38,886 bases of DNA from Candidatus Daviesbacteria bacterium (GTDB lineage: Bacteria; Patescibacteriota; Microgenomatia; Daviesbacterales; UBA10151), in assembly GCA_016176405.1 (NCBI GenBank), contig JACOXG010000015.1, forward strand, positions 1 to 38,886. The letters are read 5' to 3'. The notes beneath the pieces are model-generated. The model worked only from the letters and a program-made list of their open reading frames with translations, ran no database searches and had not been told where the DNA came from. Each line of letters starts with the position of its first letter. Positions within the stretch are counted from its first letter, which is position 1. This document shows, in pieces, positions 1 to 8,078 of the stretch. Both the position numbers and the translations under genes were made by a program.

Positions 1-1208
1 TCTTGTAGCATTAGACTTTTTAAAAATTCAGTCTTACCAGTACCGGTTCGACCGATCACATACATATGTCTTCTTCTGTCATCTTCAGCCAGATAAATTG
101 GCCTGGTAATGCCTCTAAAAACAGATCTGCCCAGATATAATCCCGAGGTGGGAATTTTTTCCGGAGCAGGGGCCCGTTTGGCTGAAATCCAGGATAAATA
201 TGGGGTTTCCACAGATTTGTTGGGAAAATGAAAGATTGAGGCCAGCTCATCAGCTGTTAAAACTGAGACTTTAGAGTATCTGGGCAAATATCTGTAAATA
301 AAATCAGTCATAAAACCTTTTTGCGAATATACTTTGGCGCCACTAAAACCATTATATGGACCAGAGAATTGTTCGAAGGAGGCTCTGATATTAGTCAGAT
401 GAGCTTTGGCAGCCTCAGAGGAGGTGGATGAGGTGACAATCCGGATCGCTGTATGAAAACCGCTTCTGGCAATTTTTCCTTCCACTGCTTCCAGCTGCTT
501 GGCATCAGGAGGGGTTTTGGGATTTTTTTCATCTCCTGGCTCTTTTTCTTTTTTGAGCCATTTCTTACCTAAATCTTTCCATTTATCATCTGATGGAGAA
601 ATGATCAGCTGAATAGCTGCTCCCTCCCCTGGTTGCATTTTGGCCAAAGCTGAGGTAACGGAGGATAAAGGATCTGTGGGTAGATCTCGATAGGTTTTGA
701 TGGGAAAATAATCGGCATTTTTCAGCTTCAAAGAGGCATAGGCAGTTTTGGCGGTCTCAGTGAAAATATTATATTCAGGTACCTCTCTAATTTCTGCATC
801 CGGATAGGCTCCATGAATTTGTTTCTCCACCAAATCTTGGTGCTCCTTATGACAGGAAATATAAAAATGGATGGATTCATGCAAAGCCACAATCTCAAAT
901 GAGAGATGAGGTTGTGTTTTAAAAGCAGACAGTATCCCGCCGGATTTTCTAAGTGAAGCAAAGGTGGAGAAAAACTGCTCAGCAGCATCAATTTTGATCT
1001 CATTTCCTCTGACAACTTTAACTTGTAAAACCACAAACTGTAAGGAGTTTTTTTCTCTTTCTCTAAATTTGATCCAACCTAAAATAAATTTTCTAAGATA
1101 GAATGTTAGGCCAAAAATAACCATTAAAAAGGCCCCAATAATAACAACTGTTAAAAGTAAACCTATAAAATCTATACTTGGTGCTGCTGCAACCTCTGTT
1201 ACTTCCAT
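1..1208 (-). CDS. Type IV secretion / DUF87-like P-loop ATPase, N-terminal part (gene runs off the window start)
   Basis: Uninterrupted minus-strand reading from ATG at 1208 (MEVTEVAAAPSIDFIGLLLTVVIIGAFLMVIFGLTFYLRKF...) to a Walker A segment HMYVIGRTGTGKTEFLKSLMLQ at the window edge; N-terminal TM segment. Not in the ORF track because it has no stop in the window. Confidence 0.8.
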   Translation of the reverse strand, partial: MEVTEVAAAPSIDFIGLLLTVVIIGAFLMVIFGLTFYLRKFILGWIKFREREKNSLQFVVLQVKVVRGNEIKIDAAEQFFSTFASLRKSGGILSAFKTQPHLSFEIVALHESIHFYISCHKEHQDLVEKQIHGAYPDAEIREVPEYNIFTETAKTAYASLKLKNADYFPIKTYRDLPTDPLSSVTSALAKMQPGEGAAIQLIISPSDDKWKDLGKKWLKKEKEPGDEKNPKTPPDAKQLEAVEGKIARSGFHTAIRIVTSSTSSEAAKAHLTNIRASFEQFSGPYNGFSGAKVYSQKGFMTDFIYRYLPRYSKVSVLTADELASIFHFPNKSVETPYLSWISAKRAPAPEKIPTSGLYLGRSVFRGITRPIYLAEDDRRRHMYVIGRTGTGKTEFLKSLMLQ

Positions 1209-1495
1209 TTTTGTTTCTGTTTTTTTCTATCCTCGGTTTGATGGAACATACCATGAGAATCAGTCTGTCTAATCTTACTCATTTCATCCCCAACTGTAGC
1301 TCCCATAATATGGACTGCATCTCCCAACACTCGTTCTATTTCCTTAAGCGGAGTCTGATCATCAGGATGAACTGAGTGAGGGGTGGAATGATGTCCCATC
1401 TGATTGACTGAATCACTAATCTCCTGCTGCAATTTTTTATCATCATCGTCAGTAGTTTGGATAATTTTTGACTGAGCACCCTTTTGCATGGTCAT
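1199..1495 (-). CDS. Hypothetical protein, translationally coupled to the ATPase
   Basis: 98 aa ORF; its stop overlaps the ATPase start at 1208. Confidence 0.6.
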   Translation of the reverse strand: MTMQKGAQSKIIQTTDDDDKKLQQEISDSVNQMGHHSTPHSVHPDDQTPLKEIERVLGDAVHIMGATVGDEMSKIRQTDSHGMFHQTEDRKKQKQKWK

Positions 1496-1544
1496 ATTAT
1501 CTCACGTTTTGAAGTATGTTCGTATATGTTAGTATACTGCCAAG

Positions 1545-2201
1545 ATGCAACTTAAGATCAAAAAAATTATTTCCAGATCCAAAGATATTTTTAGTTTAAT
1601 TTTGGAAAAACCGGAAAGTTTTACTTTTTATCCAGGACAATATTTGGACGTGGAATTACCTATTAGAAGTCCTGACAAACTGGGTAAAAGTAGAACCTTT
1701 ACCATTTCTGCCTCTCCCACAGAAGAATTTTTAATGATCACTACCACAAAGAGCGCGAGTAAATTCAAAAAAACCATGGGAAATTTAAAAAAGGGAGATA
1801 ATATCACCGCTACTCATCCTATAGGTACTTTTATCTTGGATGAATCCTCACCTGCTATTTTTATAGCAGGAGGAATTGGTATCACTCCCTTTAGATCAAT
1901 GATCAAATATGCCGTTGATCAAAAGCTCACCACCCCAATTACCTTAATTTACTCCAATTCAGATTCTAACTTTCTTTTTAAAAAGGAATTGGAAGATTGG
2001 AGGAGGCATTTACCAAATCTGACTATCATTTATCATAACTCCACACAAAAAGGCCATCTTAGCAAACTACCCCCAACCACCCACCTACCCATTTACTATC
2101 TAGCCGGACCGCCCTCCTTTGTGGATGATATGGAGAAGATACTCCTAGATTTAGGCATTGATGAAATTAATATCAGATATGATCGGTTTGATGGTTATTA
2201 A
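1545..2201 (+). CDS. Ferredoxin/flavodoxin reductase-type FAD/NAD(P) oxidoreductase
   Basis: FAD-binding motif (RTFTISASP) and NAD-binding motif (AIFIAGGIGITPFRSMI). Confidence 0.85.
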   Translation: MQLKIKKIISRSKDIFSLILEKPESFTFYPGQYLDVELPIRSPDKLGKSRTFTISASPTEEFLMITTTKSASKFKKTMGNLKKGDNITATHPIGTFILDESSPAIFIAGGIGITPFRSMIKYAVDQKLTTPITLIYSNSDSNFLFKKELEDWRRHLPNLTIIYHNSTQKGHLSKLPPTTHLPIYYLAGPPSFVDDMEKILLDLGIDEINIRYDRFDGY

Positions 2202-2482
2202 CCAGACCAAACGACCTTACCAATTATTTGATATCTTTTGACTGGACCAAATTTTCTACTATCAGTACTTTCTCTTTCATTATCCCCTTGGACAATAACT
2301 TCTCGATCGAAAACTTTTCGGACACGTTTAATCATTTCTTTGCTAGTAACTTTAATGGCCACTATATCCCCTACTTTTGGTGTATAAAACCAACACCAAA
2401 CTAAAACATCCTGACCTGGTTTCAAAGTTGGCAGCATACTGTCACCAAAAACTGTGAACCTAAGAATGGGAAACAATTTCAC
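2198..2482 (-). CDS. S26 signal-peptidase-like Ni-SOD maturation protease (SodX-like)
   Basis: FGDSMLPTLKPGQ and KRVRKVF catalytic-type motifs; lies next to a Ni-SOD gene. Likely start is GTG 2482; the track start at 2551 overlaps the upstream CDS. Confidence 0.75.
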   Translation of the reverse strand: MKLFPILRFTVFGDSMLPTLKPGQDVLVWCWFYTPKVGDIVAIKVTSKEMIKRVRKVFDREVIVQGDNERESTDSRKFGPVKRYQIIGKVVWSG

Positions 2483-2954
2483 CTTCAGTTGGGTATCCAG
2501 AGGGAATTCTGACTGGTTCCTTGCCCTTAGTCTTCCAAAAAATCTCGGCAATTTCTTGAACGTTTTTTAGAAGTTCCTGCGCCGCCTCCAGATTAACCTC
2601 TTGTCTGACTTTGCCGGTTAATTTTAGACTCTTCCACACTAACTCATGTAGGTTTGGGTTATTTTTTAAATGTTCCTCTTTAAAATAATCTGCCCATAAA
2701 GTGACTATCTCGTGTTCTACCCGATGTGCATGTTCCTCTTTAACCTTAGTTAGCCTAGAAATTTGAGAGATAATTTTTTTTCTTTCATCAAAAGGAGGCT
2801 CCTCAGAACTTGGTTTAAGCTCATTTATTAAATTAACCATTCTGATCACAGTATGGGCAGCCATCTGAGCCTCATGTGGATCATAAATTCCACAAGGAAT
2901 ATCACAATGGGCATAAATTGGTTTTGAGGGAAGTAGCTTTATCAGAAAATCCAT
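2460..2954 (-). CDS. sodN: Nickel-containing superoxide dismutase precursor
   Basis: MDFLIKLLPSKPIYA|HCDIPCGIYDPHEAQ: the Ni-hook HCDxPCGxYDP preceded by a short propeptide. Confidence 0.92.
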   Translation of the reverse strand: MDFLIKLLPSKPIYAHCDIPCGIYDPHEAQMAAHTVIRMVNLINELKPSSEEPPFDERKKIISQISRLTKVKEEHAHRVEHEIVTLWADYFKEEHLKNNPNLHELVWKSLKLTGKVRQEVNLEAAQELLKNVQEIAEIFWKTKGKEPVRIPSGYPTEGEIVSHS

Positions 2955-3003
2955 CCTTTTTATTTTACCATAGAGGCTAATTTGTTGTATACTCACCACC
3001 TAA

Positions 3004-4221
3004 ATGGAACGTAAACCATATGATTTTGTGGTGGTTGGTGGAGGCGCAGTTGGATTGAGCACTGCTTTGGAATTATCAAAAGAATATAGAGGTGCTGTTT
3101 TGGAAAAAGAGTCAGAGATTGCCACTCACCAAACAGGGCATAACAGTGGAGTGATACATTCTGGTATTAACTATCCAGCAGGCTCTGATAAAGCTAGGCT
3201 TTGTGTAGAAGGCAGGACTCTTTTGCTTGAATACCTTGAGCAAAAAGGGATCCCTTATAAAGTATCGGGTAAGGTGATGGTTGCCAAAACTGAAGAAGAG
3301 AGTGAGCGATTAAATAGCTATTATCAACAAGGCCTACAAAATGGTATTTCTGAGCAGGAATTAAAAATAATTGATGGAGATCAGCTAAGAGAAATAGAGC
3401 CACATAGCCAGGGCTTCGCAGCCCTCTGGGTAGGCACTACCGGAGTAGTAGATTATTCCCAAGTGGCTCGCTTTTATGCTTTAGACTTTCAACAAAACGG
3501 AGGTAAAATCTTAAGTGGCACCAAATTAGTAGGTATTAAACAACAAGATAATCTAACTTATCTTGAGACCACTACTGGCACTTACAGAACTAGACTTTTG
3601 ATTAATTGCGGTGGTCTTTATGCAGATATGATTGCCTTAATGGCGGGTATTATTCCCAGTATCAGAATTATTCCTGTCCGAGGTGAATTTTACTCATTAA
3701 CAGATGTATCCTCTTATTTGGTTAATAATTCAATCAATCCACTACCGATACCTAATTTACCCTTTGTAGATATTCATCTAACCAGAACTATTGATGATCA
3801 GGTCAAGGTTGGGCCCAATGCAGTCTTAGCCTTTGCCAAAGAAGGATACGGTAAAAGAGATATTAATCCAAGGGAGATGCTACTTTATACCCTACTACTT
3901 ATCCCCACCTTTTACAGAATGTGCTGGCGTTATTGGCGAGTGGGTAGAGATGAATTTATCAGATCATTTTCTAAAAAGATATTTACTCAATCCGTACAAA
4001 AACTGGTACCTGAGATAGAAGAGAAGGATCTTGAATACTACGGAGCTGGGGTGAGAGCCCAGGCAGTTTCTTCGGATGGCTCATTAGTCAATGACTTTGT
4101 ATTTGAATGGTCTAAGGATGGAAAATCTTTGCATGTACTTAATGCTCCCTCTCCAGCAGCTACAGCTTCGCTTGCCATAGGCCGCTACATTGCCCAAAGA
4201 GCCAGGTCAGCCTTGGAATGA
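3004..4221 (+). CDS. lhgO: L-2-hydroxyglutarate oxidase
   Basis: FVVVGGGAVGLSTALELS; TGHNSGVIHSGINYPAGSDKARLCVEG; C-terminal NAPSPAATASLAIG. Confidence 0.88.
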   Translation: MERKPYDFVVVGGGAVGLSTALELSKEYRGAVLEKESEIATHQTGHNSGVIHSGINYPAGSDKARLCVEGRTLLLEYLEQKGIPYKVSGKVMVAKTEEESERLNSYYQQGLQNGISEQELKIIDGDQLREIEPHSQGFAALWVGTTGVVDYSQVARFYALDFQQNGGKILSGTKLVGIKQQDNLTYLETTTGTYRTRLLINCGGLYADMIALMAGIIPSIRIIPVRGEFYSLTDVSSYLVNNSINPLPIPNLPFVDIHLTRTIDDQVKVGPNAVLAFAKEGYGKRDINPREMLLYTLLLIPTFYRMCWRYWRVGRDEFIRSFSKKIFTQSVQKLVPEIEEKDLEYYGAGVRAQAVSSDGSLVNDFVFEWSKDGKSLHVLNAPSPAATASLAIGRYIAQRARSALE

Positions 4222-5166
4222 TTAATTCTCAGTAGGCAATTTTATATTTTCCAAATATTCCTCTGCATCCATGGCTGCTTTACAGCCCATACCAGCTGCT
4301 GTGACTGCCTGACGATAATGATAATCAGCCACATCTCCTGCCACAAATACTCCAGGGATTTTGGTATGAGTTTCATTTTCAACTACAATGTAGCCTTTTT
4401 TATCTAGAGATAGTTGTCCTTTTAAGAAGTCAGTGTTCGGTTTATGACCTATTGCTATAAATACCCCATCAATTTTCATTTCAGAAATTTGACCTGTTGT
4501 TACATTTTTCAGTTTCATACCCGTAACTTTTTCTTCTCCTAAAATTTCTTCCACTACACTATTCCAAATAAATTCCACATTCTTCTTACTCTTCACCAAC
4601 TCTTGTAAGGCACTTTGAGCTCTAAGCTGATCTCTTCTGTGGACCACCGTCACTTTTTGACAAAGTTTGGATAAATAATTGGTCTCTCTCATGGCAGTAT
4701 CCCCTCCTCCAACCACAATCACATTTTTATCTTTAAAGAAAAACCCATCACAAACAGCACAAGAAGAAACACCACGACCTACCAATCTTTTTTCAGATTC
4801 CAAACCAAGCCACATGGCTGAAGCACCGGTAGCTAGAATCAAGGTATTAGAATTAAGAATTAAGCTTTCGGTTTTAATAGTGTAGGGTTTATCTTTTAAA
4901 TCAACTGAAATTACATCTTCATTAACAAACTTTGTGCCAAATCTCTCTGCTTGCTTTCTCATTTTATCCATCAGCTCAGGTCCTTGGATGCCTTCATTAA
5001 ATCCTGGAAAATCATCAACATCTGTGGTGAGCATTAATTGTCCTCCAGCTTCTCTACCAGCAATCACCACAGGAGTTAAATTACCTCTGGCAGCATAAAT
5101 GGCAGCAGTTAAACCAGCTGGTCCTGAACCAATGATAATCAACTTCTCAATCTGAGAATTACTCAT
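4222..5166 (-). CDS. trxB: Thioredoxin reductase
   Basis: GSGPAGLTAAIYAARG, CAVCDG redox motif, GGGDTAMRE, GVFVAGDV. ATG 5166 (MSNSQIEK) is a likelier start than 5187. Confidence 0.95.
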   Translation of the reverse strand: MSNSQIEKLIIIGSGPAGLTAAIYAARGNLTPVVIAGREAGGQLMLTTDVDDFPGFNEGIQGPELMDKMRKQAERFGTKFVNEDVISVDLKDKPYTIKTESLILNSNTLILATGASAMWLGLESEKRLVGRGVSSCAVCDGFFFKDKNVIVVGGGDTAMRETNYLSKLCQKVTVVHRRDQLRAQSALQELVKSKKNVEFIWNSVVEEILGEEKVTGMKLKNVTTGQISEMKIDGVFIAIGHKPNTDFLKGQLSLDKKGYIVVENETHTKIPGVFVAGDVADYHYRQAVTAAGMGCKAAMDAEEYLENIKLPTEN

Positions 5167-5193
5167 GAAGATATATCCTACCATCAACCCAAC

Positions 5194-5451
5194 CTATCTG
5201 CTAGTGGATGAAGGAGTAGATGTTTTTTGTTTCATAGATCCTGTCGCCTCCTCAGTAGGGCTGGCGGAAGGTGTGGCTATCTCAGTCGGGGTAGGTATTG
5301 GTGAAACTGTTACAGTCTCCTCAACTACTGGTGAGACTGGAGGTTGATATTTGCTTCTAAGCCAAACCAAATACCCTGCAATCACCACTAAAACTAAAAT
5401 TATTACCACAATGGTCACATTTCTATTCAGAGCACTCACCTCCCTGGGCAA
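5194..5451 (-). CDS. Small single-TM hypothetical protein with a Pro/Thr/Ser-rich tail
   Basis: TM helix NVTIVVIILVLVVIAGYLVWL followed by low-complexity PTPTEIATPSASPTEE. Confidence 0.6.
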   Translation of the reverse strand: MPREVSALNRNVTIVVIILVLVVIAGYLVWLRSKYQPPVSPVVEETVTVSPIPTPTEIATPSASPTEEATGSMKQKTSTPSSTSR

Positions 5452-5497
5452 GCAAGGCTATGTTATACCAATTTAACTTATAAAATCAACCCCGCGG

Positions 5498-6136
5498 TTA
5501 GACTCGCCTTACAATAAAGATTGAGGCAAAAAGTCCAACTGTTATCCCTAAAAGTATCCCTCCTAAAACATCTGATAACCAATGTTCACCCAAAGAAATC
5601 CTACTTAAAGCCATCAGCCCAACAATTAGGATGATCATAAATATCATGAGATATTTTGGCCAGGGATTTTTTTTGGTTAAAAGAATCAGGATAAAAAGCG
5701 TGGTGGCAATAAAAGCTATTCTGGTCATGTGCCCTGAAGGGTAGGAAAAGTTGGTATGGACAGCAAAAGAAGGCAAGGTAGTCGCCAGTTCACTGCGATG
5801 AAAAAAATAAGGTGGTCCGGGATGAAATAAAATGAGTTTGCCAAAAACTTCAGCGGCTGTGGCTGGCAATATCATCAGCCAGCCTAAGGTAACCAACCAT
5901 CTGCCTTTAAAAAGAGCCATTAAGGCTAGTATAAAACAAAATCCAAAAGTGACTTCTACACTGCCTAACAAACTAAAAAAGGAAAGCATCTCATCATATT
6001 TTTGAGGTGTTCGATCCTGCAGCTTCACCATAGTATCAAAATCAATTCTTTGAAAAGTCTCTTTGGCCACCTGATAAGAAAAAAGAGTAAAAAGAATTAA
6101 AAAAATGGCAGAGAATAATAGCAGTCTCAGTCTCAC
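5498..6136 (-). CDS. PAP2-family phosphatase
   Basis: Membrane protein with SYPSGHMTR and SRISLGEHWLSDVLGG motifs. Confidence 0.88.
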   Translation of the reverse strand: MRLRLLLFSAIFLILFTLFSYQVAKETFQRIDFDTMVKLQDRTPQKYDEMLSFFSLLGSVEVTFGFCFILALMALFKGRWLVTLGWLMILPATAAEVFGKLILFHPGPPYFFHRSELATTLPSFAVHTNFSYPSGHMTRIAFIATTLFILILLTKKNPWPKYLMIFMIILIVGLMALSRISLGEHWLSDVLGGILLGITVGLFASIFIVRRV

Positions 6137-6140
6137 TAAA

Positions 6141-6578
6141 TCATTCTACAGTAACTGAGCCAGTCAGAGAAGGGTTGAGGTGGTCGTGGTAATTATAAGT
6201 GCCTACTTTATCAAACATAAAACCTTTTCTTTCGCCTGGCTTGAGTGTACCAACATTATTTAGTGGTGGATAGACTTGGTGGGTTGGATGTACAGCAGAG
6301 TTGACTGTGTGATCCTCGCTATCTTCATTCACCCAAGTTACCACCGTACCTACTTTGACTGTTATTTCCTTAGGTGAGAAACCTGATGAGGAAATGGTGA
6401 CTAAATTTTGTTGATCTATCATCTGAGCTGCCTCGCTACTTTCTGAGGCGGTTGGTGAAGATTCAGTTTGAGTAGCTGGAGAAGGGGCTTGGGTTTGTGG
6501 CGGCCGGCTGAAAAGATATAAACCTAACCCTAAAACTACCACCACTGCTACTGCTGCCAAAATTGTATTTCTAGACAT
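6141..6578 (-). CDS. Membrane-anchored cupredoxin (plastocyanin/amicyanin-like)
   Basis: N-terminal TM; VKVGTVVTWVNEDSEDHTV... YNYHDHLNPSLTGSVTVE copper-site pattern. Confidence 0.82.
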   Translation of the reverse strand: MSRNTILAAVAVVVVLGLGLYLFSRPPQTQAPSPATQTESSPTASESSEAAQMIDQQNLVTISSSGFSPKEITVKVGTVVTWVNEDSEDHTVNSAVHPTHQVYPPLNNVGTLKPGERKGFMFDKVGTYNYHDHLNPSLTGSVTVE

Positions 6579-6585
6579 ATTATTT

Positions 6586-7299
6586 TTATACGAGAAATTT
6601 TCCTAAAAGTCTACCCCCCAAATTACCTATTAACAAAGAGCTAATCAGAGGATCAAAGGTGGTTTGGCTAAATATTAAATATCCAATACCAACTATGATC
6701 CCATAAATTAAACCAATCTTTACATCCGCTGGAGAGGTTTTAGGCTCAATTAACATCACAGACAGAAAGAATAGCAGTGAGCCAGAAGTTAAGATCAGCC
6801 CACCGTCTTTGATGATAACCGGTATTAAAAATCCCACCATGGGGGCCCATCTTTTAAATTTGATAAGTAAAATTGGTATCCAGATGAAAAAAATCCAAAA
6901 ATAACCACTGCCACCCCACCAGGCTGGATAAGATGAGAATAATATCATGCCTAAAAATAAGCCTGAGGCAGCAGGGTTAAAAATATGCCTGCCATCCCAT
7001 TTAATGAAAAATTTGGCTGCCATGGCCAAAAAACCGATGACAACTAGTACAATAGCATCTGCTCCAAATTGAGCCACCAAACCAATGATTAAACCGGAAA
7101 TAAAAGGAGTAATAGGATAAGAGAATCTTTTAAGTTCCAAATAATCAAATAATGCTCCTGCCAAAGTGGTTGATAAAATAGCAGGTAGTGCTTGCCAAAT
7201 TATTTTTTCTATACCAAAAATTAAAATGCCTAGAAAATAAAGTAACAGCAATAATAAGGTAATCAGCCGATAAATATTAATTAGATTCAACAAGTTCAT
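6586..7299 (-). CDS. RnfD/NqrB-like integral membrane protein
   Basis: Multi-TM; KWDGRHIFNPAASGLFLGMILFSSYPAWWGG resembles the RnfD/NqrB FNPAA region. Confidence 0.65.
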   Translation of the reverse strand: MNLLNLINIYRLITLLLLLLYFLGILIFGIEKIIWQALPAILSTTLAGALFDYLELKRFSYPITPFISGLIIGLVAQFGADAIVLVVIGFLAMAAKFFIKWDGRHIFNPAASGLFLGMILFSSYPAWWGGSGYFWIFFIWIPILLIKFKRWAPMVGFLIPVIIKDGGLILTSGSLLFFLSVMLIEPKTSPADVKIGLIYGIIVGIGYLIFSQTTFDPLISSLLIGNLGGRLLGKFLV

Positions 7300-7712
7300 T
7301 TATATCCTCCTAAAATTCTACTACTAGAGTAGTTGCCAACCATTTTAGTAACATATCTTAGTTTAGCATCAATCAGTTTGGCCGCTCTTTGGTAATGGTG
7401 AATATTGGTATCCCCATATGTTGCTGCAATGATATGAGGTTTTATTTTCGCGACAATTTCATCATAGTCCTCTTCATTATCCAAATATGGCAACATCACT
7501 ACTTGATCTACTGATCTTAAGGCTTGTAGAAGTTTTGCTCTTTCTTTTTGGGTATGGATAGGTCTTCCCTGACCCTTCAGTTCTTTGACCTTTTGATCAG
7601 ATTCTAAAAGTACTACTAAGCTATCTCCTGCTGCTTTGGCTTTTTCCAAAAAAATAATATGACCCGGATGCAATATATCAAAACAACCACCCACTAAAAC
7701 CACTTTCTTCAT
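7296..7712 (-). CDS. Cytidylyltransferase-like nucleotidyltransferase (FAD synthase / RfaE-C type)
   Basis: GGCFDILHPGHIIFLEKAK motif; overlaps the RnfD-like start. Confidence 0.8.
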   Translation of the reverse strand: MKKVVLVGGCFDILHPGHIIFLEKAKAAGDSLVVLLESDQKVKELKGQGRPIHTQKERAKLLQALRSVDQVVMLPYLDNEEDYDEIVAKIKPHIIAATYGDTNIHHYQRAAKLIDAKLRYVTKMVGNYSSSRILGGYK

Positions 7713-8077
7713 TAACTGGTGTATTTTACCACCATCTTTAGAAGATCGGCCATGTTAAAGGGCTTTGACAGGAAACCCTCCACTTCCACCCGTTTAATTA
7801 TGGCCTTAATTTCATTTTGATGCAAAGCTGACAGGATGATAATTGGGATATGCTTGATTTGTTCATCTCTTTTTAAAATTTTGGCAACCTCTTCTCCATT
7901 AATTCCCGACATCCAAATGTCCAGTAAGATTAAATCCGGTAAATATTCTTTGATTCTTTTTTGAATAGCCTTGCCACTAAACTGTAATCTGACATCATAG
8001 CCATTATTTTCTAGCATGACTTTGATCATCTCTGCCACAGGCTGATCATCATCACATACTAAGATTTTTTTAGCCAC
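7712..8077 (-). CDS. Response regulator, receiver domain only
   Basis: KKILVCDDDQPVAEMI... PDLILLDIWM... PIIILSA... LSKPF. GTG start at 8077 abuts the kinase stop; the track extension to 8374 overlaps the kinase ORF. Confidence 0.85.
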   Translation of the reverse strand: MAKKILVCDDDQPVAEMIKVMLENNGYDVRLQFSGKAIQKRIKEYLPDLILLDIWMSGINGEEVAKILKRDEQIKHIPIIILSALHQNEIKAIIKRVEVEGFLSKPFNMADLLKMVVKYTS

Positions 8078-8078
8078 A

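Noticed and set aside
728-1036. 102-aa minus ORF (and the 56-250 ORF)
   Set aside because: Both lie out of frame inside the larger edge-truncated ATPase gene, which has clear motifs.
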